A DNA stretch of 6,548 bases, from the NCBI GenBank assembly GCA_000434535.1, contig FR878693.1, forward strand, positions 8,069 through 14,616. The letters are read 5' to 3'. This document shows positions 5,466-6,548 of this stretch, piece by piece. This DNA comes from Collinsella sp. CAG:166 (GTDB taxonomy: Bacteria; Actinomycetota; Coriobacteriia; Coriobacteriales; Coriobacteriaceae). How positions within the stretch are numbered: the first letter of the stretch is position 1; each line of letters opens with the position of its first letter. The notes beneath the pieces were generated by a model that made no database searches, was not told the origin of the DNA, and worked only from the letters and a program-made list of their open reading frames with translations. Both the position numbers and the translations under genes were made by a program.

Positions 5466-6488
5466 ATGCCGGATAACGGGTCAATACAAAAAAGAGACGC
5501 GCACGAGATGGCTCATGGGCGTCCTGTCCAGATAACCGAGCACACGACGGTAGCCGAGCTGCAGCCCAGCCTGTCCGATGTCGTGTGCGCAAACAAAAAG
5601 CTGCAGATTGGCCTTATCGTTGCGCTCGTGGTACTGGCGCTGCTGTCGGGCTTTGTAGCTCGTCCGCATTTCGCCGATACCAAAACTTGGGACTCCACCA
5701 TCGAGGTCATCGATCAAAAGAAAGGCAACGTTTTGGCGCTCACGGCTTCATGTGTTGCTCTATCTGCGGGCATTACCGCGCTGCCTGGTGATACGGGAAC
5801 GCCGGTTGCCGAGCAGCTCGCACAGCTTTCAGGCAACCTTGGTATCGTGCTTGCCGTGCTATACCTAGAGAAATATTTGCTCACGATTTTGTGGTCGGTT
5901 GGCCTGGGCATCTTAATCCCGTTTGCGTTAGTGCTCTTTGCGGTGTCGCTCGGCATTCACGGGCGCTGGAGCACGAGCGCTGTTCTGCGCCGTGTGGCGA
6001 CACGCGTGCTGGTGGTTGCCGTGATTGGCATGGCGCTCGTGCCCGCGAGCGTATGGGTGTCGCAGAAGGTCGATGAAACGTATCGCGTAAGTATTGAGCA
6101 AGCTGAGCAAAAGGCTGCGGACGCAGCCGACACCACGGACAAGTCAGCCGAGACCAGCTTAAAATCGAACAAGAAAAAATCCGAGGCCACGGAGTCCAAA
6201 AACGTGCTCGAGCAGTTGACCGATGGGGCATCGAGCCTTGTTACGTCGGTAACCAGTGGTGCCAAGCAGATGACCGACGAGATCGTGCAGCAGGTGACCG
6301 ACCTCATCGAAGGCGTCATCGTGATGATCGTGACCTCGTGTGTGATTCCTCTACTGGTGCTCGTGGCGTTCCTATGGCTAGGACACGTGCTGCTGGGGAT
6401 CGATATCTCCGGTCCCGCGAACTATCTGACGGGTCGTTTCTTGAGCGCTCCGTCCAAACATGCCAAGAAGAGCGGGCAGTCTGAGTAG
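5466..6488 (+). CDS. Multi-pass membrane protein of unknown function
   Basis: I do not recognise this 340-residue protein. It has a polar N-terminus without a signal peptide. Hydrophobic segments lie near residues 47-66, 88-106, 124-163 (long enough for two spans), 179-198 and 283-311. Between the last two is a hydrophilic stretch of about 80 residues (200-282), rich in Ala, Glu, Lys, Ser and Thr. It includes a lysine cluster SLKSNKKKSE near 231-240, then an amphipathic helical part (about 245-282). The C-terminal tail is basic. The hydrophilic insert could form a coiled coil or hairpin outside the membrane. It has its own candidate promoter and strong ribosome site, and lies behind the lacF terminator and a palindromic repeat, so it is probably not part of the lac system. 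Transporter, scaffold or stress-membrane roles are all open. Confidence 0.85.
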   Translation: MPDNGSIQKRDAHEMAHGRPVQITEHTTVAELQPSLSDVVCANKKLQIGLIVALVVLALLSGFVARPHFADTKTWDSTIEVIDQKKGNVLALTASCVALSAGITALPGDTGTPVAEQLAQLSGNLGIVLAVLYLEKYLLTILWSVGLGILIPFALVLFAVSLGIHGRWSTSAVLRRVATRVLVVAVIGMALVPASVWVSQKVDETYRVSIEQAEQKAADAADTTDKSAETSLKSNKKKSEATESKNVLEQLTDGASSLVTSVTSGAKQMTDEIVQQVTDLIEGVIVMIVTSCVIPLLVLVAFLWLGHVLLGIDISGPANYLTGRFLSAPSKHAKKSGQSE

Positions 6489-6529
6489 GCGGCAAAGCGA
6501 TCCTTGGAAGATCAACCGTAAGAAGGGCG

Positions 6530-6548
6530 GCCGAGACGAGTTCTCGGC
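6530..6548 (+). terminator. Hairpin at the window edge, probable terminator
   Basis: GCCGAGA (6530-6536) and TCTCGGC (6542-6548) form a perfect 7-bp stem with a CGAGT loop, 41 bases after the stop of the membrane protein. The window ends at the last stem base, so the expected T tract cannot be seen. Confidence 0.6.

Overview
The window looks like a lactose (or related beta-galactoside) phosphotransferase locus from a GC-rich bacterium. Codon use, strong third-position GC bias and protein style suggest an actinobacterial gut commensal of the Coriobacteriia (Collinsella-like). That placement is an inference from sequence character, not a database match.

Layout: on the minus strand, lacE (membrane EIIC-EIIB, 1518-3293) is followed by lacG (GH1 6-phospho-beta-galactosidase, 12-1451). 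A strong hairpin lies in the 66-base gap between them. A 357-base divergent control region (3294-3650) separates lacE from a plus-strand LacI-family regulator (3651-4655). A 214-base gap then leads to lacF (lactose EIIA, 4870-5208) and a strong terminator. A 257-base spacer carries a bulged palindromic repeat. An unrecognised multi-pass membrane protein (5466-6488) follows, and a second hairpin runs to the window edge.

How it works together: LacF passes phosphate from HPr to the EIIB domain of LacE. LacE imports and phosphorylates the sugar, and LacG cleaves the 6-phosphogalactoside. No tagatose-6-phosphate genes (lacABCD) are present in the window. Unlike the usual co-oriented lacFEG cluster, lacF here is split from lacEG and sits behind the regulator on the other strand.

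The most interesting structure is non-coding. One near-identical LacI-type operator occurs as an inverted pair in the divergent region, with a third copy just before the regulator's start codon. A second, unrelated motif (ACCGTTCA-like) occurs as direct repeats exactly 21 bp apart upstream of lacF, and again on the minus strand upstream of lacE. This suggests that a second DNA-binding protein coordinates the two split transcription units.
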